A DNA stretch of 64,000 nt from Paracoccus sp. (in: a-proteobacteria). GTDB taxonomy: Bacteria; Pseudomonadota; Alphaproteobacteria; Rhodobacterales; Rhodobacteraceae. The stretch is taken from the NCBI RefSeq assembly GCF_030538655.1, contig NZ_JAUNTO010000012.1:1-64000 (forward strand), read 5' to 3'. Positions 19,365 through 27,047 of this stretch are shown one piece after another. The first letter of the stretch is position 1. Each line of letters begins with the position of its first letter. The notes under the pieces were generated by a model. That model saw nothing but the letters and a program-made list of their open reading frames with translations. It was not told the origin of the DNA and ran no database searches. Both the position numbers and the translations under genes were made by a program.

Positions 19365-19820
19365 CTATGCAGGCTTGCCCGCCACCATTTCCGCCACAAT
19401 ATCGCGAAAGGCGGGGATCGCCTGCGGGTGGCTGATGAACTCGGCCACGGGCATCAGGCGCAGCGCCTGACCTTCGTCGCCCAGCCGGGCCGATGCAGCC
19501 TCGTCCGCGGTAATCGGCAGGATGAAATACCAGCCGATCCGCCCCGGCTTGCTGATCGAGGGGCGGGGTTCGGCGCGGGTGATGCGATCCTGGCCCAGAT
19601 GCAGCCCGGTTTCCTCGGCCAGTTCGCGCAGCGCGCAGTCGGGCGGGGTTTCGCCCGGCTCGGCACCGCCGCCGGGCAGATCCCACATGCCTGCCCATGG
19701 CAGGCCGGGCAGATCGTCGCGCTGCATCACCAGGATGCTGTCGCCGCAGGTCAGGATCAGCTTGGCCCCGACAAAGCGTTCTTTGGCGGCGGGTGCACCA
19801 GTCACGGTCGTTTCAGTCAT
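19365..19820 (-). CDS. NUDIX hydrolase
   Basis: A 151-aa NUDIX protein. The full box GX5EX7REUXEEXGU is present at about residues 57-79 (GGAEPGE ... RELAEETGL), so the metal site for hydrolysing nucleoside-diphosphate-linked substrates is intact. LPWAGMWDLPGG precedes it, which is common in MutT/8-oxo-dGTPase-like members, but specificity cannot be told. The start ATG at 19820 overlaps the nfeD stop by 8 bp, making it the last gene of an NFGase-like/SPFH/NfeD/NUDIX run on the minus strand. Confidence 0.88.
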   Translation of the reverse strand: MTETTVTGAPAAKERFVGAKLILTCGDSILVMQRDDLPGLPWAGMWDLPGGGAEPGETPPDCALRELAEETGLHLGQDRITRAEPRPSISKPGRIGWYFILPITADEAASARLGDEGQALRLMPVAEFISHPQAIPAFRDIVAEMVAGKPA

Positions 19821-20088
19821 TGTCGTTGATGTCGCGATCCCAGATGCGGACCTCGCCCCGGCTGCGGGGCAGGGCACGGCGCAGGATCAGCCAGATCACC
19901 CCTGACAGAACCGCCGTGACGACCAGAGCCATCGGCAGGCCGCCCGTCCACAACCCGGCCAGCAGCGCCATACCCATCAGCGCCGTGGCCAGTGCGATGC
20001 CGATAAAGAACCAGCCCGGCAGCGCCAGTTCCAGCGCCGCCAGCAGCAGCGCGGCGTTCAGCCAGATCCAGCCGTTCTGCCACATCAT
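19813..20088 (-). CDS. NfeD-like short membrane protein (YbbJ type)
   Basis: A 91-aa protein with three or so hydrophobic helices (IWLNAALLLAALELAL, WFFIGIALATALMGMALL, MALVVTAVLSGVIWLIL) and a short charged tail. This is the short NfeD form partnered with SPFH proteins (ybbJ-ybbK/qmcA in E. coli). Its ATG overlaps the SPFH stop. NfeD proteins are thought to modulate SPFH assemblies in the membrane. Confidence 0.8.
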   Translation of the reverse strand: MMWQNGWIWLNAALLLAALELALPGWFFIGIALATALMGMALLAGLWTGGLPMALVVTAVLSGVIWLILRRALPRSRGEVRIWDRDINDND

Positions 20089-20975
20089 TTCTCTGCCCCC
20101 CGCAACAGCCGGAAGGCATCGGCAAAGGAATCCAGCGCGGCGGCGGGGATCAGCACGGTCTGCTTGCCCGGCCCGTTGCCCACGGCGGTCAGCGCATCGA
20201 CCTGTTTCATCGCCACCTGATATTGCGCGGCCTGAATGCCACCTTTGGCGATCGCCTCGGCGATGGCGGTGGTGGCGAATGCCTCGGCCTCGGCCAGAAT
20301 GCGTTTGGCCTTGGCCTCTTGCTCGGCGGCATACAGATCGCCGTCGGCGGCCAGTTCGACGGCGCGGCGCTTGCCCTCGGCCTCGGTCACTTGCGCGCGG
20401 CGGGCGCGTTCGGCGTTCAGCTGTTGCAGCATGGCGGCGCGGGTCGCCTCGTCCAGATTGACGTCGAGGATTTCGGCGCGCGTCACCTCGATCCCCCAGT
20501 CATCGACGGCATCGGCGACCGATTCCTTGACCCGCGTAATCAGGGCGGCGCGGTTCGATTGCACCTGATCCAGTTCCATCGTGCCGATTTCCGACCGCAC
20601 GATCCCGGCGACGGTGGTGGCAATGGCGGCGTCAATGTCGCGGATGCGATAGACGGTCTTTTCTGGTTCGATGATCCGGTAAAAGACCGAGGTTTCCACC
20701 TGCACCAGCACGTTATCGGCGGTGATCGCGTCCTGCCGGTTGGTCGGCAACTGCCGTTCCAGAATGGAAATGCGGTGCGCCACACGGTCGATGAACGGGG
20801 TGATGATATTGATCCCCGGCCCCAGAACCGAACGCAGCCGCCCAAATCGCTCGACCACGAATTTTTCTGACTGCGGCACGATCCGCACGGCGGATGAGAT
20901 GGCCCAGTAAATGACAATGGCCAGAACGATCAGCGCGATGTTCCGGGACAACAATTCAATAATCTGATCGGGCAT
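20085..20975 (-). CDS. qmcA: SPFH/Band 7 membrane protein, paraslipin (QmcA/YbbK-like)
   Basis: A 296-aa stomatin-like protein. One N-terminal membrane helix (ALIVLAIVIYWAIS, residues 13-28) is followed by the SPFH domain (IVPQSEKFVVERFGR ... PGINIITPFID ... QVETSVFYRII) and an Ala/Glu-rich coiled coil (RARRAQVTEAEGKRRAVELA, about residues 185-250). It should form ring-like membrane assemblies tied to membrane-protein quality control. The adjacent nfeD gene supports the YbbK-YbbJ pairing. Start with cggagga upstream; the preceding gene stops 15 bp away. Confidence 0.92.
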   Translation of the reverse strand: MPDQIIELLSRNIALIVLAIVIYWAISSAVRIVPQSEKFVVERFGRLRSVLGPGINIITPFIDRVAHRISILERQLPTNRQDAITADNVLVQVETSVFYRIIEPEKTVYRIRDIDAAIATTVAGIVRSEIGTMELDQVQSNRAALITRVKESVADAVDDWGIEVTRAEILDVNLDEATRAAMLQQLNAERARRAQVTEAEGKRRAVELAADGDLYAAEQEAKAKRILAEAEAFATTAIAEAIAKGGIQAAQYQVAMKQVDALTAVGNGPGKQTVLIPAAALDSFADAFRLLRGAEK

Positions 20976-20990
20976 TCGTCCTCCGCTGGA

Positions 20991-21854
20991 TTATTCGGCG
21001 GCCATCAGGCTGCTGGTGCCCCCCGCATCAAGCCGCGACAGGGTGCGGATAACCCGGTTCATCCGCGCGGCAAAGACGGAAAAGCCGGGCAGGGGGGTGA
21101 TGCTGGTTTCGTCCATATACAGGCTGCGGTCGATTTCCACCTGCACCACATGGATATTCTGCGCCGGTCGGCCATAGGCGGATGCGATATAGGCCCCGGC
21201 GAAGGGCGCGTTGCGGCGCACGCGCCAGCCCTCGGCGTTGAAGGCTGCGGCAATGATGTCGCTGATGCGGGTCGAGGCCGACAGCCCGTGCCGGTTGCCC
21301 AGCACCACATCGGGCCGCGCCCCGCTGAGATGGTTCAGCGCATCGCGGGGCATCGAATGCATGTCGATCAGGATCGCCTGGCCGAATCGCGCCTGCGCCG
21401 CGCAGATCATCGAGGTCAGCGCCTGATGATAGGGCCGCCAGTATTGGTTGATTCGGCGGTCAGCCTCGGTCCGGTCGATGGGGGTGTCGTGAATGGCCCG
21501 TCCCTGTGTGACGACACGCGGGATCACCCCCAGCCCGGCCAGGGTCCGCTGATTCAGCGGATGCCGGGGCACGCCGCGCACGATATGCGGGTCGATTTCA
21601 TCCGCGCCCCGGTTCAGATCAACCAGGCAACGCGGGAAACGGGCCGTCAGCGTGGCTGCGCCATGCCGGGGGGCGGATGCGATCAGACGATCAACAAAGG
21701 CATCCTCAGAAGATCGTAGCACATTTCGCGGCAGCGATGTGCCCGCCAGAAACCAGTCGGGATAATGATCGCCCGAATGAGGAGAGCCGAAGATCACGCC
21801 ACTGGCCCAGTCGCCGGGGACATTCATTTCAAAGGGCGGCGGATCATAGGTCAT
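20991..21854 (-). CDS. N-formylglutamate amidohydrolase family protein
   Basis: A 287-aa FGase-family hydrolase. Motifs: IFGSPHSGDHYP (metal-binding His), VDLNRGADEIDP, ILIDMHSMPR and DVVLGNRHG (further metal and substrate residues), and VQVEIDRSLYMDE. The reference reaction is hydrolysis of N-formylglutamate to glutamate and formate in histidine breakdown. No hut gene is nearby, so the real substrate could be another N-acyl compound. I chose the ATG at 21854; an open frame continues 43 codons upstream into the region holding the tRNA promoter and lacks family similarity. Confidence 0.85.
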   Translation of the reverse strand: MTYDPPPFEMNVPGDWASGVIFGSPHSGDHYPDWFLAGTSLPRNVLRSSEDAFVDRLIASAPRHGAATLTARFPRCLVDLNRGADEIDPHIVRGVPRHPLNQRTLAGLGVIPRVVTQGRAIHDTPIDRTEADRRINQYWRPYHQALTSMICAAQARFGQAILIDMHSMPRDALNHLSGARPDVVLGNRHGLSASTRISDIIAAAFNAEGWRVRRNAPFAGAYIASAYGRPAQNIHVVQVEIDRSLYMDETSITPLPGFSVFAARMNRVIRTLSRLDAGGTSSLMAAE

Positions 21855-21916
21855 GTTGCGGCCTTGGGCGGATTGGTTGCCAATGTATAGCTTGTTTCGT
21901 TTGTCGCCAATAGCAC

Positions 21917-21945
21917 TTGAAACCCCTGCTGCCTGCCTATATAGA
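21917..21945 (+). promoter_or_regulatory. Sigma-70-type promoter for tRNA-Val
   Basis: ttgaaa at 21917-21922 and tataga at 21940-21945 are separated by 17 bp, an optimal spacing. The tRNA starts about 65 bp downstream. No other good candidate was seen in this gap. Confidence 0.6.
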
Positions 21946-22010
21946 CACGCGGACCAAACGCGGTTTGGCCGGTGCAGCCCCAATGGCTGCTGGCAGAATC
22001 ACCAAGGTTC

Positions 22011-22085
22011 GGGCGGTTAGCTCAGCGGTAGAGCACTACGTTGACATCGTAGTGGCCACTGGTTCGATCCCAGTACCGCCCACCA
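22011..22085 (+). tRNA. tRNA-Val (anticodon GAC)
   Basis: A 75-base cloverleaf. The acceptor stem is gggcggt / accgccc, the D arm contains tagctcagcggtagagc, the anticodon loop ttGACat sits on stem ctacg/cgtag, and the T arm has ggttcgatcc. The CCA end is encoded. Anticodon GAC reads Val codons GUC and GUU. Confidence 0.96.
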
Positions 22086-22095
22086 TTTATTCGCC

Positions 22096-22129
22096 GCCCC
22101 CGGCATTCGCGTCGGGGGCATTTCGTTTT
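22096..22129 (+). terminator. Terminator after tRNA-Val
   Basis: A 7-bp GC stem (gcccccg / cgggggc) with a 10-base loop is followed by atttcgtttt. It lies 10 bp past the tRNA CCA end. Confidence 0.7.
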
Positions 22130-22172
22130 CGCCAAGGCGGCCAGCGCAGCGCCGCGACAAGAGGAGAGACCG

Positions 22173-22298
22173 ATGAAGGTTCGCAACTCGCTCCGCTCGC
22201 TCAAGAGCCGGCACCGTGATTGTCAGATCGTCCGCCGCAAGGGGCGCATCTACGTCATCAACAAGACGAATCGTCGTTTCAAGGCCCGTCAGGGCTGA
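22173..22298 (+). CDS. rpmJ: Ribosomal protein L36, type B (bL36)
   Basis: A 41-aa basic protein, [11 protein letters not shown] ... NRRFKARQG, matching the alphaproteobacterial type-B (C-minus) form. It has one Cys (RDCQIV), so it lacks the zinc ribbon of type A. The ATG has a strong site (gaggaga), and a textbook terminator follows. It is below common gene-finder cutoffs. It stands next to tRNA-Val, as in many Rhodobacterales. Confidence 0.95.
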   Translation: MKVRNSLRSLKSRHRDCQIVRRKGRIYVINKTNRRFKARQG

Positions 22299-22324
22299 GG
22301 CACGCGATTTTGCGAAACGAACAG

Positions 22325-22350
22325 CCCGCCGGAAACGGCGGGTTTTTCTT
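22325..22350 (+). terminator. Terminator after rpmJ
   Basis: A 7-bp stem (cccgccg / cggcggg) with a gaaa tetraloop followed by tttttctttg: a textbook intrinsic terminator. Confidence 0.9.
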
Positions 22351-22403
22351 TGCCCTGTTCCGGCCCAAGGTGGGGCTTTGGGCAAGCAGGAAACGGCGGG
22401 GCG

Positions 22404-22910
22404 ATGATCGAGCGGTGGCATTCGGGCGAGGGCCGTGATTCGCGGGCGGTTTATTCCGGCTGCGGTGGCTATCGCTATGTTCTGACGCGCCGCTGGGGGG
22501 CAGGGGCGGCGCTGGTCTGGGTGATGCTGAACCCGTCGACCGCGACCGAGGCCGCGAATGACCCCACCATCGAGCGGGTCGAGCGGCGGACGCGGATGCT
22601 GGGCTATGATGCGCTGTCGGTGGTCAATCTGTTTGCATGGCGTGCGACGCGTCCAGCGGATCTGGCGCGGGCGGCTGATCCGGTCGGACCGCAGAATGAC
22701 GCGATGATTCTGGAAGTGGTTGCCGAGGCCGGTGCGGTTCTGTGCGCCTGGGGTGTGCATGGCCGCCTGCTGGGCCGGGATCTGGCCGTGCGCGCGATGA
22801 TGGCAGGATGCGGGCGGCCTTTGCTGCATCTGGGCTTGACGGCGGGCGGCGCGCCCCGGCATCCGCTGTATGTGGCTTATGCCCGCGCGCCCGAGGAGTG
22901 GCGCCCTTAA
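22404..22910 (+). CDS. DUF1643 family protein
   Basis: A 168-aa protein of the DUF1643 family, known mainly from sequence. Characteristic blocks are YRYVLTRRWG, VWVMLNPSTATEAANDPTIERV near residue 45-65, DALSVVNLFAWRATRP near 80, and LCAWGVHG with LHLGLTAGGAPRHPLY at the end. No enzymatic role is established. The ATG at 22404 lies after the rpmJ terminator with a weak upstream site (cggcggggcg). Monocistronic by position. Confidence 0.85.
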   Translation: MIERWHSGEGRDSRAVYSGCGGYRYVLTRRWGAGAALVWVMLNPSTATEAANDPTIERVERRTRMLGYDALSVVNLFAWRATRPADLARAADPVGPQNDAMILEVVAEAGAVLCAWGVHGRLLGRDLAVRAMMAGCGRPLLHLGLTAGGAPRHPLYVAYARAPEEWRP

Positions 22911-22988
22911 CCCTTTATTGCGAAAGCATTTCGTTAAAGAAGTGTGAATCGGCTATCCTGTCCGTATGTAGTTCTGCGGAGAGTGGTG

Positions 22989-23861
22989 ATGTGGGTGCTG
23001 GCCAGTGTGGTGAGCCTGTTGTTGGTCGGGGTTGCGATGGATTTTTCATCGGGCAGGGATGCCGCTGATGATGAGCCCTTGCCCGGTGATGACGACCTGC
23101 CCCCCGATGACACGCCCGAGGCGCAGCAGCCTGTCGATGGCGGTGCGGGTGATGACCAGATGGCGGGCGGTGACGGTGACGATCTGTTGCGCGGCCATGA
23201 TGGTAATGACGATATGCGCGGCGGCGGTGGAAATGACACGCTGATCGGCGGTCTTGGCGATGACTGGCTGGAAGGGGATGGCACCCATGATGCGGCGGGT
23301 GATGATCTGCTGATTGGCGGGCGCGGCAATGACTGGCTGGCGGGGCAGGGCGGCGATGACACGCTGCGCGGCGGGCCGGGCAACGATACGCTGTTCGGCG
23401 GCACCGGCGATGATCTGCTGGAGGGTGGGTCGGGCGATGACTGGCTGTCCGGCGGCGAGGGCGACGATACGCTGATCGCCGGGCCGGGCGACGATGATCT
23501 GGACGGTGGTGCGGGGAATGATCTGCTGATCGGGAATGATCGCGGGCGGGCATGGCTGCATGGTGGCGCGGGTGATGACACGCTGATGCCGGGCGCCGGC
23601 GATTTCGCCGAAGGCGGCGCGGGGGCCGATACCTTTGTGCTGCGCGCGGTGGATGGGCGCGTGCCGATGATCGGTGATTTCGACGGGCGCGAGGACCGGA
23701 TCGAGGTGCATCTGCCCGCCGACGCACCGGATGATGTTCTGATTGACATCGTGGAACACCGGAATGGCAATATGCGGCTGCATGTCGATGGCGTGGCGAT
23801 GGGGGAGTTCAGCAACCCTCTGGCGCTGGATCAGGCGCAGATTGTTATCGTTCGCGCGTAA
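22989..23861 (+). CDS. RTX (hemolysin-type) calcium-binding repeat protein with an N-terminal membrane anchor
   Basis: A 290-aa protein. Residues 1-18 (MWVLASVVSLLLVGVAMD) form a single hydrophobic helix, followed by an acidic Pro-rich linker. Residues about 50-215 hold many nonapeptide repeats of the GGxGxDxLx type (GGAGDD, GGRGNDWLAG, GGPGNDTLFG), which fold as a Ca2+-binding beta-roll. The C-terminus is a short globular domain (DTFVLRAVDGRVPMIGDFDGREDRI). Most RTX proteins leave the cell by type I secretion; here the N-terminal helix and absence of T1SS genes nearby suggest a membrane-tethered periplasmic or surface protein. Function is unknown. Confidence 0.85.
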   Translation: MWVLASVVSLLLVGVAMDFSSGRDAADDEPLPGDDDLPPDDTPEAQQPVDGGAGDDQMAGGDGDDLLRGHDGNDDMRGGGGNDTLIGGLGDDWLEGDGTHDAAGDDLLIGGRGNDWLAGQGGDDTLRGGPGNDTLFGGTGDDLLEGGSGDDWLSGGEGDDTLIAGPGDDDLDGGAGNDLLIGNDRGRAWLHGGAGDDTLMPGAGDFAEGGAGADTFVLRAVDGRVPMIGDFDGREDRIEVHLPADAPDDVLIDIVEHRNGNMRLHVDGVAMGEFSNPLALDQAQIVIVRA

Positions 23862-23998
23862 CAGGGGTTTCTTTTCACGGCAGATTCCCCTATATGCGCG
23901 CATCCGCCGGGCATTTAGCCTGTGTGGTGCTCCACGGGCCTGAGCTGGACGACATCCCGGCCTGCGCCATAACCCTTTGATCCTGAAAGGAGACCCCG

Positions 23999-24268
23999 AT
24001 GTCGATCACCGTTGAAGAAAAGAATCGCGTCATCAAGGAATTCGGCACCAAAGCCGGTGACACCGGCAGCCCCGAAGTGCAGGTTGCGATCCTGTCCTCG
24101 CGTATTGCCACGCTGACCGAGCATTTCAAAACCCACAAAAAAGACAACCACAGCCGCCGCGGCCTGCTGAAGCTGGTCGCACAGCGCCGCAAGCTGCTGG
24201 ACTATCTCAAGCGCAAGGAAGAGTCGCGTTACACCGACCTGATCCAGCGTCTGGGCCTGCGCCGCTGA
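23999..24268 (+). CDS. rpsO: 30S ribosomal protein S15
   Basis: An 89-aa protein with the full S15 sequence pattern ([49 protein letters not shown]). It binds 16S rRNA h20-22 early in 30S assembly. The ATG has the site aaaggaga. In many proteobacteria it is directly followed by pnp; here pnp is 4.5 kb away with four minus-strand genes between. A terminator follows the gene. Confidence 0.98.
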   Translation: MSITVEEKNRVIKEFGTKAGDTGSPEVQVAILSSRIATLTEHFKTHKKDNHSRRGLLKLVAQRRKLLDYLKRKEESRYTDLIQRLGLRR

Positions 24269-24292
24269 TCCCGGCCCACGGCTGAACGACCG

Positions 24293-24325
24293 AACGCCCG
24301 TGGCATGTGCTGCGGGCGTTTTTCG
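24293..24325 (+). terminator. Terminator after rpsO
   Basis: Stem aacgcccg / cgggcgtt with a 12-base loop, followed by tttcgtt. It shows rpsO transcription normally stops here and does not continue towards pnp. Confidence 0.75.
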
Positions 24326-24445
24326 TTGCGCAACGGCAGAGGGCGTTGCGTCACGTCCGGGGCCGATCATTGCAGTCATGACCAGCCCCCGCGGCCGCCA
24401 TTTTGTCCGATACCCGGCTATGGCCGCCGGTGCCGGATGGAACCC

Positions 24446-24478
24446 GGATGCATTGCCAGATGATATGGCAATGCATCC
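24446..24478. repeat. Perfect 13-bp inverted repeat
   Basis: ggatgcattgcca (24446-24458) and its exact reverse complement (24466-24478) flank a 7-base loop. It lies between the rpsO terminator and the end of the aminotransferase gene, 66 bp past that stop. No T tract follows on either strand. It may be a protein-binding site or an RNA 3'-end stabiliser. Confidence 0.75.
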
Positions 24479-24543
24479 GCGCATCTGTCGTTACTGCCGC
24501 AGAAGTGGCGAAGAATGCGCAACGGGTTTGTGCCAATGATGTG

Positions 24544-25755
24544 CTAACCCGCGCGGTAATTCCTGATCGCGCGACCCAGACGGGCAATGCCTTCGTTCAT
24601 GGCGTCGGCTTCGTGCAGGGTAAAGCTGAGCCGGATGGTGTTGCCGTTCGAGCCATCGGCGAAAAAGGCCCGGCCCGGCACGAAGGCGACCTTTTCATCG
24701 GCCAGTGCCTGCGCCAGCAGCGTGGCGCCGTCCATCTGCGCGGGCAGGGTCAGCCAGACGAACATGCCGCCCTGTGGCCGGGTCCAGGTGACGCCCTGGG
24801 GCATGTCGCGATCCAGCGCGGCCAGCATCAGGTCGCGGCGGCGGCCATAGGTCTGACGCAGCCCGGCGACGTGATCTTCGAACACCGATTGCGCGACATG
24901 GGCGGTCACGACCTGATTCAGCGTTGCCGAATGCAGATCGGCGGCCTGTTTCACCTGCACCAGCCGGTTGATCGCGGGGGTCGCGGCGCAGACCCAGCCG
25001 ATGCGCAGCCCCGGCGCCAGCGATTTGGAAAACGATCCGCAATAGACCGTGCGGCAGTTTTCGATATTGCCCTTGCGCGCGATTTCCAGAGCAAGGATCG
25101 ACGGCACGGCATCGCCGTCATAGCGCAGGCGCTGATAGGCGTTATCCTCGATAATGGCGATGTCCAGTTCGTCGGCAAGGTCGATCAGCGCCTCGCGCCC
25201 GGCAAGGTCCAGCGTTTCGCCCGTGGGGTTGCCAAAATCGGCAGAGAGATAGGCAAATTTGACCCGGCCCCCTGCCGCCCCCGCCGCTGCGGCAAATTCA
25301 GCAGGCCCGGCATTGCCGTTCAGCCGGTCATAGCGGGGTTCATAGGCGTTGAACGCACCCAGCGCACCCATATAACTGGGCCAGTTCACCAGCGCGGTAT
25401 CGCCGGGCGACAACAGCAGCTTGCCCAGATAATCCAGCGCCTGTTGCGAGCCTGAGGTAATCAGGATGTTGTCGGCGGTGCAGGTCACGCCTGACCGCGC
25501 CATTTCCTGCACGATCCAGTCGCGCAGCGGGCGATAGCCTTCGCTGACGGAATATTGCAGCGCTATGGGCGCGGTGGCATCGGACAGCGCCTCGGCCATG
25601 GCGCTGCGATAGGCTTGGGCCGGGAACAGCGCCGGGTCGGGGATGCCGCCCGCGAACGAGATGATGTCGGGCTGATCCAGCAGTTTCAGAAGTTCGCGAA
25701 TTTCCGACGCCTTCATCCGCATCATGCGGGAGGCAAAGATCTGTTGCCAATCCAT
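24544..25755 (-). CDS. PLP-dependent class I/II aminotransferase (2-aminoadipate/LysN type)
   Basis: A 403-aa fold-type I aminotransferase. Evidence: SFAGGIPDPALFP, ITSGSQQALDYLGKLLL, IIEDNAY, and the PLP-binding Lys in CGSFSKSLAPGLRIGW near residue 240. The overall pattern is that of the LysN/2-aminoadipate and MocR-type aminotransferase group, but without a GntR DNA-binding domain. Specificity may be broad (2-oxoadipate, aromatic or branched 2-oxo acids). Start at ATG 25755 with a weak site. It lies 112 bp downstream of a butanediol-type dehydrogenase on the same strand. Confidence 0.88.
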   Translation of the reverse strand: MDWQQIFASRMMRMKASEIRELLKLLDQPDIISFAGGIPDPALFPAQAYRSAMAEALSDATAPIALQYSVSEGYRPLRDWIVQEMARSGVTCTADNILITSGSQQALDYLGKLLLSPGDTALVNWPSYMGALGAFNAYEPRYDRLNGNAGPAEFAAAAGAAGGRVKFAYLSADFGNPTGETLDLAGREALIDLADELDIAIIEDNAYQRLRYDGDAVPSILALEIARKGNIENCRTVYCGSFSKSLAPGLRIGWVCAATPAINRLVQVKQAADLHSATLNQVVTAHVAQSVFEDHVAGLRQTYGRRRDLMLAALDRDMPQGVTWTRPQGGMFVWLTLPAQMDGATLLAQALADEKVAFVPGRAFFADGSNGNTIRLSFTLHEADAMNEGIARLGRAIRNYRAG

Positions 25756-25867
25756 GATCTATCCTGTGCCCTGACTGTCGGGGCACAAAATTCCTGCGGC
25801 AGGGGAATGTCAATGACCCTGCCGCATCGGGGTAAGGGGGGCGGTGCTGACGCGGCACCCGCCGGGA

Positions 25868-26923
25868 TCAGTCGGGGGCCTGTACCAGAATCTTGATCTG
25901 GGTCTTTTCCCTGACCAGCGTTTCGAACCCTTCCTCTACGATGTCGTCGATCTGGATGCGTTTCGTCACCAGCTTGTCAGCGGAATACCAGCCCTGCGTC
26001 ATCAGTTGCATGACGGCGGGGAATACGTCGCGATAGGCGATGGTGCCCTTCATGCTGCGTTCCTTGAGCACGACGGTATTGGGCTGGAAGGACGCCTCTT
26101 TTTCCCAGATCGAGACGATCAGCGTTTCACCGTCATAGCGGGTGGCGTCGATGCATTGTTGCAGCACGGCGGGCACGCCCGTCACTTCGAACGCGACATC
26201 GACGCCGCCGGGGGTCAGGTCGCGGATGCGGGCGACGGTATCTTCGTTGGCGGGGTTGATGATCGTCGTCGCGCCCAGTTCCAGTGCCTTGGCGCCACGT
26301 TCGGCGGATAATTCAACCACATGGATGGCCGAGGCCCCGGCGATGCGCAGCGATTCCACGATCAAGAGGCCGATGGGACCGGCCCCGAACACCACCGCCG
26401 TGCCGCCCGCCTTGAGGCTGGAGATACGGACGGCGTGCAGCGCCACGGCGGCGGGTTCGACCAGCGCGCCCTGTTCAAAGGACAACCCCTCGGGCATCTT
26501 GTGCGCCCATTGCTCGCCCACGGTGGTATAGGCGGAAAAGCCGCCGCCGCCGCCCGACAGGCCGTGAAAGCCCAGCTTGTCGCAGGTGTTGTATTTGCCA
26601 TGGCGGCAGGAATCGCAGGTGCCGCAGGCCAGGATCGGTTCCACCACCACGCGGTCGCCGACGGCCAGGCGGGTCACGCCCTCGCCCAGTTCGGTGACTT
26701 CGCCGGAAAATTCGTGGCCCATGATGATCGGGGCGATATCGCCGCTGACCGGGTGCGGTTCCTTGACCGGAACAAAGATCGGGCCAGCCAGATATTCATG
26801 CAGATCGCTGCCGCAGATGCCGGTCCATTTGACCTTGATCTTGACCTGACCGGGGCCGGGTGCCGGTTCGGCAACGTCTTCGACACGGATGTCTTTGGCC
26901 TTATGCCAGCGTGCTGCTTTCAT
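25868..26923 (-). CDS. Zinc-dependent (R,R)-butanediol dehydrogenase-like alcohol dehydrogenase
   Basis: A 351-aa medium-chain dehydrogenase. GICGSDLHEYLAGPIFVP near residue 37, GHEFSGEV with the catalytic zinc ligands, four Cys of the structural zinc in CGTCDSCRHGKYNTC near 95-110, and the Rossmann turn GAGPIGLL near 180. The insert HEYLAGP ... PHPVSGDIAP is typical of 2,3-butanediol dehydrogenases (BdhA), which interconvert acetoin and butanediol with NAD(H). A sorbitol- or threonine-dehydrogenase-like role cannot be excluded. ATG at 26923 follows caggaga. The gene has its own short upstream gap (124 bp) after the radical SAM gene. Confidence 0.88.
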   Translation of the reverse strand: MKAARWHKAKDIRVEDVAEPAPGPGQVKIKVKWTGICGSDLHEYLAGPIFVPVKEPHPVSGDIAPIIMGHEFSGEVTELGEGVTRLAVGDRVVVEPILACGTCDSCRHGKYNTCDKLGFHGLSGGGGGFSAYTTVGEQWAHKMPEGLSFEQGALVEPAAVALHAVRISSLKAGGTAVVFGAGPIGLLIVESLRIAGASAIHVVELSAERGAKALELGATTIINPANEDTVARIRDLTPGGVDVAFEVTGVPAVLQQCIDATRYDGETLIVSIWEKEASFQPNTVVLKERSMKGTIAYRDVFPAVMQLMTQGWYSADKLVTKRIQIDDIVEEGFETLVREKTQIKILVQAPD

Positions 26924-27047
26924 GGTTTTTCTCCTGAGAGGTTGTCCCATTATCATAGCATAATTCAGCTGTGCCGGACACAAAAAGCCGTGGCAATCAC
27001 GGGCAGAGCCGTCATGCCACGGGCGCAAGGCTGAGGCGGACCAGCGA

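Noticed and set aside
22915..23903. Three long minus-strand frames opposite the RTX gene
   Set aside because: Their repetitive translations are the reverse complement of the GGxGxD repeats; only the plus frame has the calcium-binding pattern.
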